NCBI GenBank assembly: GCA_024636775.1
Contig: JAGXGP010000122.1
Location: 1-60,417 of the forward strand
Direction: 5' to 3'
DNA: 60,417 bases
DNA from: Hydrogenophilales bacterium
GTDB taxonomy: Bacteria; Pseudomonadota; Gammaproteobacteria; Burkholderiales; Thiobacillaceae
Positions 27,489-35,221 of the stretch are shown here, in pieces. Every line of letters begins with the position of its first letter. Position 1 is the stretch's first letter. The notes below the pieces were generated by a model that saw nothing but the letters and a program-made list of their open reading frames with translations, was not told the origin of the DNA and searched no databases. The position numbers and the translations under genes are program-made.

Positions 27489-28937
27489 CTACAGCCAGTA
27501 TTCTGCGAGCCGCGCCGTCCACTCTTTCAGCCGAAACAGCCAGGGCCTGCGCTCCCAGCCCGCAAGATCGATGACGTCAGATTCTGCAAGATCCCGGGCG
27601 AACATAGCATCCATTTGCCCTGAGAAATCAGGACCGAGTATCACTGCATTTATTTCGTCATTGTGTAGAAAGCTGCGCCAATCCAGATTGGTTGAACCAA
27701 TGGTGGACCAGACGCCGTCGATGGAGGCCGTCTTGGAATGCATTACCGCGCCGCGCCGCTCATAAATCTTGACACCCGCACGCAACAGCGTTGAATAATG
27801 CGAGCGCCCGGCGTGGAATACTGCCCAGGAATCGGTGTGGCTCGGCAAAACCAGCTTCACGTCGGTGCCGCGCCGCGCCGCGTCGGTCAAGGTCTTGAGC
27901 AATTGAGGATCGGGAACGAAGTAGGCGTTGGTGAGGTTTACACGCTGTTCCGCATGGTCGATCGCCGAAAGCAGTGTGAGATAGATCAGGCTGTGAGGAT
28001 CCTCGGAAGCGCTGCCGATGGCGCGCACGATCGCGCCTCCTCGGTCGTCGAGTTTGGGGAAGTAGCTTTTCTGAGCCAGTGGCTGACCTTCCTGCTTCAC
28101 CCAGGTGTCGATGAACAGCTTTTGAAATTCCGCCACCACCGGCCCTTCGATCTGCAAGTGGGTGTCCCGCCACCCAATGGGCTTCGCGTCCTTCTTCCGC
28201 GTCTTCCTCAGGGAGGGCCCGCTGGAATACGATTCACTGATATTGATGCCGCCGATGAAAGCGATGCGGCCATCAACCACCAGCAACTTGCGGTGGTCGC
28301 GATTGTTGAGCAGCCACCCCTTCTTGTTTCTGGCCAAGGGGTTGACTGGATTGAACTCGAGCACCTGGATGCCGCCGGCGCTCAGACGCTCGAAGAACGC
28401 CTTGGGTGTATTGAGGCAGCCGACGCTGTCGTAGATTAGATTGACCTGAACGCCCGCGGCCTGTTTTTCCAGCAACAGATCTGCAAACTGTTTGCCAATC
28501 TCATCGTCTTCGAAGATATAGGTTTCCAGGTTGATATGGTCTTTGGCCACGCGCATGGCCGCGAACATGGCCTGATACGTCGCCGGCCCGTCCTGTAGCA
28601 AAACCAGCTTGTTGCCCAGCACCAGCGGACTGTCGATGTTAATTTTCTGCTCCAGGGCCAAGTGTTTCTGCAGAATGTCGATGTTGCCGGATTCGCTCTT
28701 GAGCTCCTTGATAATGGCCGAGTTCTTATTTACGGAAACAGGGCCGCGTGCGTTATCGAACGCCACGGCCTGTACGCGTGGTTTGTCTATCTCGCGTTCT
28801 GCCGCGGCGTCAGGGATGCTTGCGCATCCAGCAACGGTGAGCAGGCAGCAGGCAGCTACCGCCATGCGTCTGATTACCGCGGAGGAGAAAGGAAGTGGGC
28901 GCGATGGCACGGGTTGATCAAAATTCTGGCAGGGCAT
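27489..28937 (-). CDS. phospholipase D/cardiolipin synthase-like lipoprotein
   Basis: A 482-residue PLD-superfamily protein with two catalytic HKD motifs: 'NRDHRKLLVVDG' (about residue 215) and 'VMHSKTASIDG' (about 396), each followed by the usual 'IGG.N' or 'IGSTN' block. The N-terminus has a lipobox 'LLTVAGC' near residue 35, so it is probably a lipoprotein facing the periplasm; 'YQAMFAAMRVAKDHINLETYIFEDDEIG' is typical of ClsC-type cardiolipin synthases. The ATG at 28937 is preferred over 28976 because only it has a purine-rich stretch upstream. Cardiolipin synthesis or phosphatidyl transfer is probable, not shown. Confidence 0.85.
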   Translation of the reverse strand: MPCQNFDQPVPSRPLPFSSAVIRRMAVAACCLLTVAGCASIPDAAAEREIDKPRVQAVAFDNARGPVSVNKNSAIIKELKSESGNIDILQKHLALEQKINIDSPLVLGNKLVLLQDGPATYQAMFAAMRVAKDHINLETYIFEDDEIGKQFADLLLEKQAAGVQVNLIYDSVGCLNTPKAFFERLSAGGIQVLEFNPVNPLARNKKGWLLNNRDHRKLLVVDGRIAFIGGINISESYSSGPSLRKTRKKDAKPIGWRDTHLQIEGPVVAEFQKLFIDTWVKQEGQPLAQKSYFPKLDDRGGAIVRAIGSASEDPHSLIYLTLLSAIDHAEQRVNLTNAYFVPDPQLLKTLTDAARRGTDVKLVLPSHTDSWAVFHAGRSHYSTLLRAGVKIYERRGAVMHSKTASIDGVWSTIGSTNLDWRSFLHNDEINAVILGPDFSGQMDAMFARDLAESDVIDLAGWERRPWLFRLKEWTARLAEYWL

Positions 28938-29025
28938 TTTCTCTATTATTCTGGTTAGCATACGACCCGCGCCCATAACACGGCCGTTTCATCGGGTATC
29001 AGACTGATGACCCGGTTTGTAATGC

Positions 29026-29304
29026 TCAATGCCTACGCAACCGGCGCCCAAGCTGCCACACCATCAAGCCATGCTGAAGCCATCTGCCGACGCGTTTCGG
29101 GCGCAATGCTGCAAGTAAAAGCGAGGCGCCCACCATTAGAACGGGATGGCGCCTGACATAACGCAACACAGCCACCCCGCGGTCCACCTGCGCCAGGCGC
29201 GTACGCCACGGTTCGAGGGTGTCCGCCAAGATGGCTCGTTGCGCGTCCGACTGTGCCACCAGTTGCTGGCGACGTTCGGCCAGCTGGGTAAGTTTGCTGT
29301 TCAT
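29026..29304 (-). CDS. YqjK-like protein
   Basis: A 92-residue protein with an N-terminal helical, Gln- and Arg-rich part ('LAERRQQLVAQSDAQRAIL') and one membrane-like segment near residues 52-66. The composition and position match YqjK, the third gene of the yqjD-yqjE-yqjK stress operon. It overlaps the yqjE-like gene by four bases. Function unknown. Confidence 0.75.
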   Translation of the reverse strand: MNSKLTQLAERRQQLVAQSDAQRAILADTLEPWRTRLAQVDRGVAVLRYVRRHPVLMVGASLLLAALRPKRVGRWLQHGLMVWQLGRRLRRH

Positions 29305-29693
29305 GATCCAGACCGGAGTTGCTGCCGGTCTTTGGATAGCTCAGCCAGGCTCGCTTCAAATAACCTCGGCTTGGTTCTGACTCGATGCAGGGCAAACCAC
29401 CCCAGGCCAATGCCGGCCATCAGAAAAAGTCCGGTCATGCCAGACAGCGCCAACAGTCGGTGCGTGTCCCAGAAGACGACCACAACCAGAATCGTCAGCA
29501 GCACGATACCAATACCCAGACACCCCAGCGCAATCAGCACCAGCACCAGAAATGAGGTCAGCTGCTCCCGCTCTTCAGCCACGTCCGTAGACAACAGCTC
29601 AAGTCGGGTATGAACAATGCTGACCAGGCTCACTGACAACGTTTTCAGGGACTCAAACAATCCCCCTGACGCCGCTTGCGATTCTTCAGCCAT
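29301..29693 (-). CDS. YqjE-like (phage holin family) membrane protein
   Basis: A 130-residue protein; the ATG at 29693 is chosen because it lies eight bases after the yqjD-like gene and the residues before it do not match the family. 'GLFESLKTLSVSLVSIVHTRLELLSTDVAEE' is the YqjE N-terminal signature, followed by two membrane helices (about residues 45-70 and 78-100). The 'holin' label is a family name only. It is the middle gene of the yqjDEK-type operon, which in enterobacteria is induced in stationary phase. Confidence 0.82.
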   Translation of the reverse strand: MAEESQAASGGLFESLKTLSVSLVSIVHTRLELLSTDVAEEREQLTSFLVLVLIALGCLGIGIVLLTILVVVVFWDTHRLLALSGMTGLFLMAGIGLGWFALHRVRTKPRLFEASLAELSKDRQQLRSGS

Positions 29694-29701
29694 CGCCTGT
29701 C

Positions 29702-30037
29702 TTAACGCCGACCGATCAGTAGGCCGATCACCACGCCAACCGCTGTGCCGACACCAATGGCCTGCCACGGATGAACATGGACATATTCATCGGTCGCCTT
29801 GGCGGCAGCGCGGCTCCTGGCCAGCAGCGCTGCCTGGGCTTCGCTCATTTTTTCCTTGGCAACGGCAAGCGATTCTTCAGCCTTGGCACGCATGGCGGCC
29901 ACCGCCTCTCCACCCTGGCCGGCTGTGGCTTTAATCAGCGCCTCAGCATCTGCAACCACGACCTTGAAGTCCTGGATCAGCTGCTCTTTCGTCACGTCAT
30001 TTGTGTCCGTATCACCAGACATGCTCTTAGCGTTCAT
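29702..30037 (-). CDS. YqjD/ElaB family (DUF883) membrane-anchored protein
   Basis: A 111-residue protein: a long amphipathic, Ala/Lys/Glu-rich helix (about 15-80) and a single C-terminal membrane helix 'HPWQAIGVGTAVGVVIGLLIGRR', the DUF883 hallmark. In E. coli YqjD and ElaB are RpoS-controlled C-tail-anchored proteins that bind ribosomes. AAGGATAT precedes the ATG. It is the first gene of the operon; I found no copy of the island dyad in its 190-bp upstream gap. Confidence 0.85.
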   Translation of the reverse strand: MNAKSMSGDTDTNDVTKEQLIQDFKVVVADAEALIKATAGQGGEAVAAMRAKAEESLAVAKEKMSEAQAALLARSRAAAKATDEYVHVHPWQAIGVGTAVGVVIGLLIGRR

Positions 30038-30231
30038 GGATATATCCTTTTTCGTTCATGATAAAAAAGCCCGGTTATCAGACAGCACACTTGGATGCCA
30101 AGCTGGTAACGCACACTGCCTTTCGATAACCTTACAATCAATTTCAAGTTTTGCATATCAAGCATGAAAGCCTGAACGCACATGGCCAGTACCAGAACTC
30201 AGTTCTAACACTGGCTCACGTCAACTATCGT

Positions 30232-30546
30232 TTACTTGAGGCGCATATCGTTCTTGACGGATACCACGCCTTTGACGCTGCGGGTAACTTCAATCGCCTT
30301 GGGAATGTCAGCAGCGGTATGTACGAAGCCGCTTAATTGAACCACGCCCTTGAAGGTCTCGACGTTGATTTCAGAAACCTTCAGGCTGGGCTCTTTTAAA
30401 ATGGCTGCTTTCACCTTGGTGGTGATGACGCTGTCATCGATGTATTCACCCGTTCCTGAATGCTTGGCTGACGAAGCACAACCCACAACGGACACCAGTG
30501 TGACGGCCAGAAGCGCTGCGGAGAGATATTTGTTGAATTGGTTCAT
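30232..30546 (-). CDS. BON-domain lipoprotein
   Basis: A 104-residue lipoprotein with lipobox 'VSVVGC' (Cys23) and one BON domain from about residue 38 ('DDSVITTKVKAAILKEPSLKVSEINVETFKGVVQLSGFV') to 102. BON domains, as in OsmY, bind membrane lipids and are linked to osmotic and envelope stress. GGAG precedes the ATG. A copy of the conserved dyad lies 180 bases upstream (30726-30745), with no gene between. Confidence 0.88.
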   Translation of the reverse strand: MNQFNKYLSAALLAVTLVSVVGCASSAKHSGTGEYIDDSVITTKVKAAILKEPSLKVSEINVETFKGVVQLSGFVHTAADIPKAIEVTRSVKGVVSVKNDMRLK

Positions 30547-30907
30547 GGTTAATACTCCAAATGTTAATTAAGCGTGCTGTTTAACACTGACCTCTAACCG
30601 CTAATCGACACGGTCTGACCCAAGTGTTTTCAGTTTCGACCCGGCGGGGCTCGGTCCTTTGAGAGTGCTTTGAGCAAGTCCGTGTCGATACCGTAAGAAT
30701 AGATTAATCTCGCTGTTAATCAGCGTCTGTGCGTTGACGAACATAGTACGGGAACGCTATCTGGATCGATCTTCGTCGCAATCACGACAACGCATTGATA
30801 CCAGACAGATTCCGCTACCGAGCCGACCGGCGCACGTCCAACTTGTCCGGCGCTCGCCCGAGCGAGAAACGGATATCCCTGAAACAACCCTTGGGTTCAG
30901 CGGATAC
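30547..30907. other. gene-free interval between two stress genes
   Basis: About 360 bases without a credible gene. It carries the upstream region of the BON lipoprotein, including one dyad site (30726-30745), and the end of the ferritin-like gene. A short inverted repeat CGGATAC / GTATCCG overlaps the ferritin-like stop codon at 30901-30918 and may help end that transcript. Short frames here have no ribosome-binding site. Confidence 0.6.
30726..30745. promoter_or_regulatory. conserved dyad operator, site 1
   Basis: Core TGTGCG-TTGA-CGAACA at 30728-30743, flanked by TC and TA. It stands upstream of the leftward BON lipoprotein gene and matches the shared consensus TGTKYG-N4-CGCACA at 11 of 12 core positions. 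Predicted binding site for a dimeric regulator, probably the Crp/Fnr protein at 40262-41005. Confidence 0.6.
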
Positions 30908-31207
30908 CTAAGTATCCGAATGCTTATGCGCGATCGGTTTTTTGGTGAACATGTATTCATGCAGCTCTTTGGAAAACCGGGGGTCTTTGCGCCGAATCCA
31001 TTCCAGCACCATCGCTGCATGCTCTTTTTCCTCGTCTCGATTGTGCTCGAGGATAGCCTTCAGTTCCACATCTTTGCATGCATCCGCGCGTTGGTTGTAC
31101 CAATCCACGGCTTCCAGTTCTTCCATCAAAGAAACAATGGCTCTATGCATGTCGCGCGTTTCAGCGGACAGCTCCTCTACAGGTTCGTGATAACCAACGC
31201 TGGACAT
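30908..31207 (-). CDS. encapsulated-ferritin-like protein (EncFtn family), orphan
   Basis: A 99-residue protein closely resembling EncFtn, the two-helix ferritin that oxidises and stores iron inside encapsulin shells. The block 'MEELEAVDWYNQRAD' (28-42) and 'HNRDEEKEHAAMVLEW' (55-70) keep the expected iron ligands Glu30, Glu60 and His63 and the entry-site Trp36/Tyr37. Two features are unusual: the C-terminus ('KKPIAHKHSDT') has no encapsulin-targeting peptide, and no encapsulin gene lies anywhere in the window. GGGGAAAG precedes the ATG. A weak dyad-like sequence lies at 31281-31296. Confidence 0.85.
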   Translation of the reverse strand: MSSVGYHEPVEELSAETRDMHRAIVSLMEELEAVDWYNQRADACKDVELKAILEHNRDEEKEHAAMVLEWIRRKDPRFSKELHEYMFTKKPIAHKHSDT

Positions 31208-31245
31208 TTCTTTCCCCTAATGATTTTGTGGTTCTTGCTTGGTGG

Positions 31246-31272
31246 CCGGACGTGTACGCCAGGCACGTCCGG
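31246..31272. other. 9-bp stem-loop upstream of the ferritin-like gene
   Basis: CCGGACGTG at 31246-31254 and CACGTCCGG at 31264-31272 form a strong hairpin with a nine-base loop between two leftward genes. It has no T run, so it may be a transcript end for the upstream gene or a structured 5' leader of the ferritin-like mRNA. Confidence 0.45.
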
Positions 31273-31357
31273 ATGACTCGGTTGCGTATCGGCACCTTTC
31301 CGCCATGTGGTGGCGCAATACATCTGATAGTCCGTGTTCTCCATATCGCCGTTTGGC

Positions 31358-31747
31358 TTACCACGGTCCCTGAATTAACAAGGGTCGCCGGCTCACGCGC
31401 AGATTTCCTTCCCAGCCGCAGACCATCGAACGGCAACGGTAACGGCTGATCCATACAAAGCGGCTCATGAGCCAATCCACCAAGCGACGCGGGACGCGAT
31501 ACGCTGAGCCCTTACAACGGGGGCATGCGGATACTGAAGCGGTATTGCCAGTTTCGGCATCGCGATCGCGGACAGCAGCAGAAGCGGTTTTCATGCGTTC
31601 AGCCGTCTCTCTACAACGTTGCCGCTTTGACGCACGCAATACAAAAAGCTCACGTGCGACTTCGTGATCGGCGAGGGTGTGACCCCAATAGACCTTACCC
31701 TCTTCCATTAACAGCTTCAAGTTGCATTTATCGGTATCTCGATCCAT
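31358..31747 (-). CDS. hypothetical zinc-ribbon protein (129 aa)
   Basis: I do not recognise a named family. The C-terminal half has a treble-type cysteine arrangement, CPRC (about residues 75-78) and CRSMVC (about 104-109) spaced by a Trp/Arg-rich segment, which should bind one zinc. The N-terminal half is helical and charged, with 'LADHEVARELFVLRASKRQRCRETAERM'. AGGAG stands seven bases before the ATG, which supports a real gene. It lies within the stress island, upstream of the ferritin-like gene and in the same direction. Confidence 0.6.
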   Translation of the reverse strand: MDRDTDKCNLKLLMEEGKVYWGHTLADHEVARELFVLRASKRQRCRETAERMKTASAAVRDRDAETGNTASVSACPRCKGSAYRVPRRLVDWLMSRFVWISRYRCRSMVCGWEGNLRVSRRPLLIQGPW

Positions 31748-31900
31748 CTCTAACTCCTGTTATTCAGTGTGCGCCTGGCTAAATTTTCAACCAGACACCC
31801 TTCGTTCGACCTGCCTGCACGTGTGCTCTCCAAACAGCGATACGCTGCCGAAGAAACTCTATGACGTTGGATGGGTTGCCTCGCTCGGTGAGTCCAGGCT

Positions 31901-32392
31901 TTACGCCTTGGGCTCACCCCACTTGTTAACGGTCACGGTAAGTCCGGAGGGAGTGCTCATCTACATGTGATGCGCTTGGCCGCAGAAGGTATAAGTCACC
32001 TCCCAATAGTCGGGACAAGCTTGGCGACGGCAATCGTTGACGGCAGCCGGAACCGGCGCGTAATAATGGTCATCGGTGCGTGCGTCTGGGCTAATTGCCC
32101 TTACCAATGAAATCCGTTTATTCAAGCCCATCGCGGCCAACGAGGGATACTGGCCCGGACGCAGGACGACACATCGCCCGTCGAACCGGACATCCTCACA
32201 AACCTCCCAGCGGTCGCGAAGAACCTTGACCGACGAGGCGCGATTATTGAAGCCATAACGCGTGAAATTGCTGATACGTTTCTCCCTGGTGAAAGACCGG
32301 CCGTTAATACCCTGTTGTTATTAAAACGTAATCTGGGCTGATACCTGCGTAGAAAGCACCACGCCCACCACCGCCAATGTGATTTTCAACAT
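31901..32392 (-). pseudogene. decayed beta/gamma-crystallin family secreted protein
   Basis: A continuous frame of 164 codons runs from an ATG at 32392, with a clear signal peptide ('MLKITLAVVGVVLSTQVSAQ'), to a TAA at 31901. Inside it are three stop codons, TAA TAA at codons 24-25 and TAG at codon 144, but no frameshift. Between them the translation is recognisable: 'NGRSFTREKRISNFTRYGFN', 'VLRDRWEVCEDVRFDG' and 'VLRPGQYPSLAAMGLNKRIS' are the two-motif crystallin repeats. 'PDYWEVTYTFCGQAHH' and 'VTVNKWGEPKA' match the C-terminal domain of longer homologues. The glycine-zipper segment normally between these parts is missing, so an internal in-frame deletion is likely as well. Confidence 0.75.
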
Positions 32393-32724
32393 AACGTTTA
32401 TGACTGTCCCTAACGTTATGGAGTGTGAAGCCCATGCCAAGCTTGAATATTTGATCCTGACGTTCGGCACAACCAACCATCAATATGGCGCACCCTCAAC
32501 CACTAAGTCTGTGCGGGCCCGAACATAGCAGGCACGCATGGCATCCAGCTGCTAGCTCGTCATCAGTTGCAATAGATCACGTCTATGTTCGCCACCGCAC
32601 TGAACTGCGCATGTCATGCGTCTACGCTATTGATCTGCCGAGTGCGACCTTTCAAGTCAAACCGGTTTGTTTGCGGATGGCTCGAAACCTTTCGCACCAC
32701 CATTTTTCATTTAGGGGATTGACC
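32393..32724. other. gene-free interval before the collagen-like gene
   Basis: About 330 bases without a gene. It holds the upstream region of the crystallin pseudogene (left) and the collagen-like lipoprotein gene (right). Dyad site 2 lies at 32584-32603. Two AACGTT boxes, within ATAACGTT at 32391-32398 and AACGTTAT at 32412-32419, form an inverted repeat at the pseudogene start. Confidence 0.5.
32584..32603. promoter_or_regulatory. conserved dyad operator, site 2
   Basis: Core TGTTCG-CCAC-CGCACT at 32586-32601. It lies about 120 bases before the collagen-like lipoprotein start and matches the island consensus at all but the last core base. Same inferred regulator as site 1. Confidence 0.6.
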
Positions 32725-32985
32725 ATGAACCGTTCGATACTGATTTCCGCAATGCTTGCTACGCTTACCCTTGCCGCTTGTGACAAGCCCACCGTAGTTA
32801 CGGTGCCTGCCTCGCCAGTAGCTGTGCCAGGTCCCGCAGGTCCTCAAGGCGAGACCGGTAGCCAGGGTTCAACCGGCTACCAGGGCGACACCGGCGAACA
32901 GGGTGCAACGGGCTATCAGGGCAAGACCGGCGAAACCGGTGAATCCAACACCGTGATCGTGGTGCCGGCCGAACCTGCCCAATAA
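32725..32985 (+). CDS. collagen-like lipoprotein
   Basis: An 86-residue lipoprotein. The signal peptide ends in the lipobox LAAC (Cys19). A Pro/Val linker is followed by thirteen uninterrupted Gly-X-Y triplets (residues 36-74, starting 'GPAGPQGETGSQGSTGYQG'), then a short tail 'NTVIVVPAEPAQ'. Gly-X-Y tracts form collagen triple helices, so it may project from the membrane as a short trimeric stalk. The ATG at 32725 has AGGGGATTG upstream. The DUF3309 gene starts 28 bases later and is probably co-transcribed. Dyad site 2 lies upstream. Confidence 0.85.
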   Translation: MNRSILISAMLATLTLAACDKPTVVTVPASPVAVPGPAGPQGETGSQGSTGYQGDTGEQGATGYQGKTGETGESNTVIVVPAEPAQ

Positions 32986-33013
32986 CCTCACTCACACTTT
33001 CTAGGAGAACCCC

Positions 33014-33172
33014 ATGGGCTTGGGAACCATACTGTTAATTGTTCTGATCCTGATCCTGATCGGTGTCATCCCGGCTTGGCCACACAGCAAGAGCTGGGGA
33101 TACGGTCCCAGTGGCGGATTGGGATTGATTGTCATCATTCTGATTATTCTGCTGTTGCTGGGTAAAATTTGA
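33014..33172 (+). CDS. DUF3309 family small membrane protein (copy A)
   Basis: A 52-residue protein with two membrane helices separated by 'PAWPHSKSWGYGPSGG', the DUF3309 signature. AGGAG stands eight bases before the ATG. It follows the collagen-like gene closely. A near-identical layout occurs again at 37484-37639. Function unknown; the family is frequent in stress-related gene neighbourhoods. Confidence 0.85.
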   Translation: MGLGTILLIVLILILIGVIPAWPHSKSWGYGPSGGLGLIVIILIILLLLGKI

Positions 33173-33192
33173 CGGGTGATACATCGCGCCGT

Positions 33193-33219
33193 TGTGCGGT
33201 CATATGGTGTGACCGCACA
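33193..33219. terminator. 10-bp hairpin after DUF3309 copy A
   Basis: TGTGCGGTCA at 33193-33202 and TGACCGCACA at 33210-33219 form a perfect 10-bp stem with a seven-base loop, 20 bases after the stop. There is no T run, so termination is plausible but not certain. The arms contain TGTGCG and CGCACA, the same half-sites as the island dyad but 15 bases apart, so a protein-binding role is also possible. Confidence 0.5.
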
Positions 33220-33425
33220 CGCTGCTGCTGGCGGGTTACGTTTCAAACAAACCTGAAATCGACCCATTAGCTGTAGCAGGCGCTTTTGAACGGCTTTGAA
33301 CGAGTCGAATGCGGCAGGCCACCATCACCCTGGCAATACTTTGCGCAGGCCTTCTCGTGGCTTATCTGCGCCCCCTCCTGCTTGACCAAACCCGATACAC
33401 ACGGCTGAACTCCGTTGCAAGTCCC

Positions 33426-34841
33426 TTACGTCGGCGACACGATCGAACCGGCATAGAACACTTCGCACGCACTGCCAGGCAAGATGTTTTCAACCTGCTT
33501 GAGCAACTTGACTACCGGTCCGCTGAGTGACTTGATCGCACCCGGCTTTTCAACCACCGGCTTTTTGAATGCGCCATGAACAGCTTGCTTCGCCGTGATG
33601 CAGCCCCTGTTATCGACCAAGGTCACGTTACCGAACCGCTCATTGACGAAATCAAGCCCGCCCTTGAGAGCTACCCGGTTCTGCTTCGTCGCCATGGCCA
33701 CATCCTGCGCCACGCCGCGCTCGACTTTCCAACCTGAAACGAGCGTCCGGATCTCGCTGCGGCCCTCCGATGTCTGAAAATTGCTCGCAAAATTGTAGCC
33801 CTTGGTAACCGCCAGACCGGCCGGGCCGGCAAGGAAGAGCGCGGCCACGTCCACGAGATTGAAGTTTTGACTCGACCCTTACCGGGCGAACGCCCGATCG
33901 ATATCGTGGCCATGGAAAATGAGGTGCTTGCCACGTAGCGAGACCTACCCCTGCGCGGTCTGTCTCAACGCCTTTATGGTTTTCCCCTGCATCGACAAGT
34001 TCGCGGAAAAATCCATCGGCCCTGCTACGACCTTCTGCGGCGCCAGGTGCTTGAGGAATGCCTCGATGCGGAACGGTGATAGGGAATATCGAACGTGGTA
34101 GTTAGGAAGCGAATCTGTAAAACTCGCCCGGATACTGCCCGAACCCTGACCATCGAATACACGCATCGTGACAGGCTTGAGATCGAAAATCCCACGCTCC
34201 CCGGCAACCGAAAACCGCAAGCCGGATGCGGCATAGTCCTCGGTCCGGATTGCACCGCAGGTGGCTTCCGCGGTGAAGGATAAATTCTTCATGATGCCCG
34301 GGCGATTCCGCTCCGTTAGCCGCAACCGGTTCACGTCCAGGCTGCAATCCGCCGCCTCGAATCCCCTCCCGGACTGTTTATCAGCGTAAATGATCGTGCC
34401 ACCTGAAAGGGATATTTTTGCCAGGTTCAGGTCAGGCAATATTTTCCGGGTCGCCACGGCTTTCTCAAAGTTGAATGTGCCATCGTGATCCCGCTCGATG
34501 AATATCTTCGGTTGCTCAAGCGAAATCGCCTTGATCTGCACTCGCTTGTAAAGCAGGGGGAGAAAGTCGATTCGAATCCTGGCTTCATTTGCGGTGGCGA
34601 CCTCCGTTTCCCGGTTACGGATGTGCACGTCTTCAAGGGTGACCAGCAAGTCAGGAAAAAGGCCAACGCCCAAACGTCCACCGATTTTGACTTCCATCCC
34701 GAAAACGTCCGAGACAGCCGCTTCAAATCGAGGCTTGAAAGCGTTTGCATCCAAGAACACAAACAGTGCGATTGCGACGAGGACAAGCAGCCCGATGAGC
34801 CCGCCAATGACAATGCTGAGGGTTTTAAGTGATTTTGACAT
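33426..34841 (-). pseudogene. AsmA-like protein, interrupted by two in-frame stops
   Basis: A single frame of 472 codons from the ATG at 34841 encodes an AsmA-family protein: one N-terminal membrane helix ('IVIGGLIGLLVLVAIALFVF'), the AsmA start block 'FKPRFEAAVSDVFGMEVKIGGRL', and a C-terminal domain ending 'VENILPGSACEVFYAG'. A TAG at codon 299 (33945-33947) and a TAA at codon 321 (33879-33881) interrupt it, with readable family sequence between and after them. No frameshift or deletion is seen. AsmA proteins act in the periplasm in outer-membrane lipid homeostasis. A 298-residue N-terminal fragment could still be made; the C-terminal part has no good ribosome-binding site. Confidence 0.8.
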
Positions 34842-35083
34842 TGGCCCGATCCAGGCATGTGCCCATTCTGGTGGCACGCCTCCACGTGATTACGACAATT
34901 TCATTAAAAGCATTTCAGCACGGTGTGTTTTGACCAGACATGCAGAACACGGCATGAACAGGCCAAGCCGGTATCAGCCCCGGCAGCCCAAACGGCTGCC
35001 AGATGAGGTCATCATTGACGGTTGCTGGATGGAGACGACTTCGAGCACCTATCCAGCGCCGTCCTGTAAACAGGTGAAGCCGC

Positions 35084-35221
35084 TCAACGCCGTATAAAAC
35101 GCAGCAGGAGCATCACAATTGCGATGACCAGAAGAATGTGAATGAATCCGCCCAGGGTGTAGGCGGAAACCAAACCCAATAACCAAAGGATGATCAGGAT
35201 GACTGCAATCGTTTCAAGCAT
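35084..35221 (-). CDS. lmo0937 family small membrane protein
   Basis: A 45-residue protein that is almost entirely membrane-spanning: 'MLETIAVILIILWLLGLVSA' followed by 'GGFIHILLVIAIVMLLLRFI', ending in RR. This is the lmo0937 family, of unknown function. AGGGGAG lies nine bases before the ATG. Dyad site 3 is about 225 bases upstream with no gene between. Too short for most gene finders, but the family match is clear. Confidence 0.8.
   Translation of the reverse strand: MLETIAVILIILWLLGLVSAYTLGGFIHILLVIAIVMLLLRFIRR

Noticed and set aside
30038-30231. Dyad site upstream of yqjD
   Set aside because: CGCACA sequences occur near 30112 and 30177, but the left halves do not match TGTKYG at the right spacing.
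30734-31276. Rightward frame of 180 codons across the ferritin-like gene
   Set aside because: It is antisense to a well-supported gene with its own ribosome-binding site and has no family similarity or Shine-Dalgarno.
30547-31357. Encapsulin gene next to the EncFtn-like gene
   Set aside because: I looked on both strands up- and downstream and found no frame of about 270 codons with encapsulin features.
31722-31970. Rightward 82-codon frame
   Set aside because: Antisense to the end of the crystallin pseudogene and the zinc-ribbon gene start; composition is not protein-like.
33309-33530. Rightward 73-codon frame with a hydrophobic start
   Set aside because: No clear ribosome-binding site, it overlaps the AsmA-like pseudogene by about 105 bases, and the second half is its antisense. 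The first half could be a small membrane peptide, but the support is too weak.
34566-34582. tRNA-like sequence GATTCGAATCC
   Set aside because: It resembles a T-arm but lies in the AsmA-like coding frame and has no acceptor stem or anticodon arm around it.
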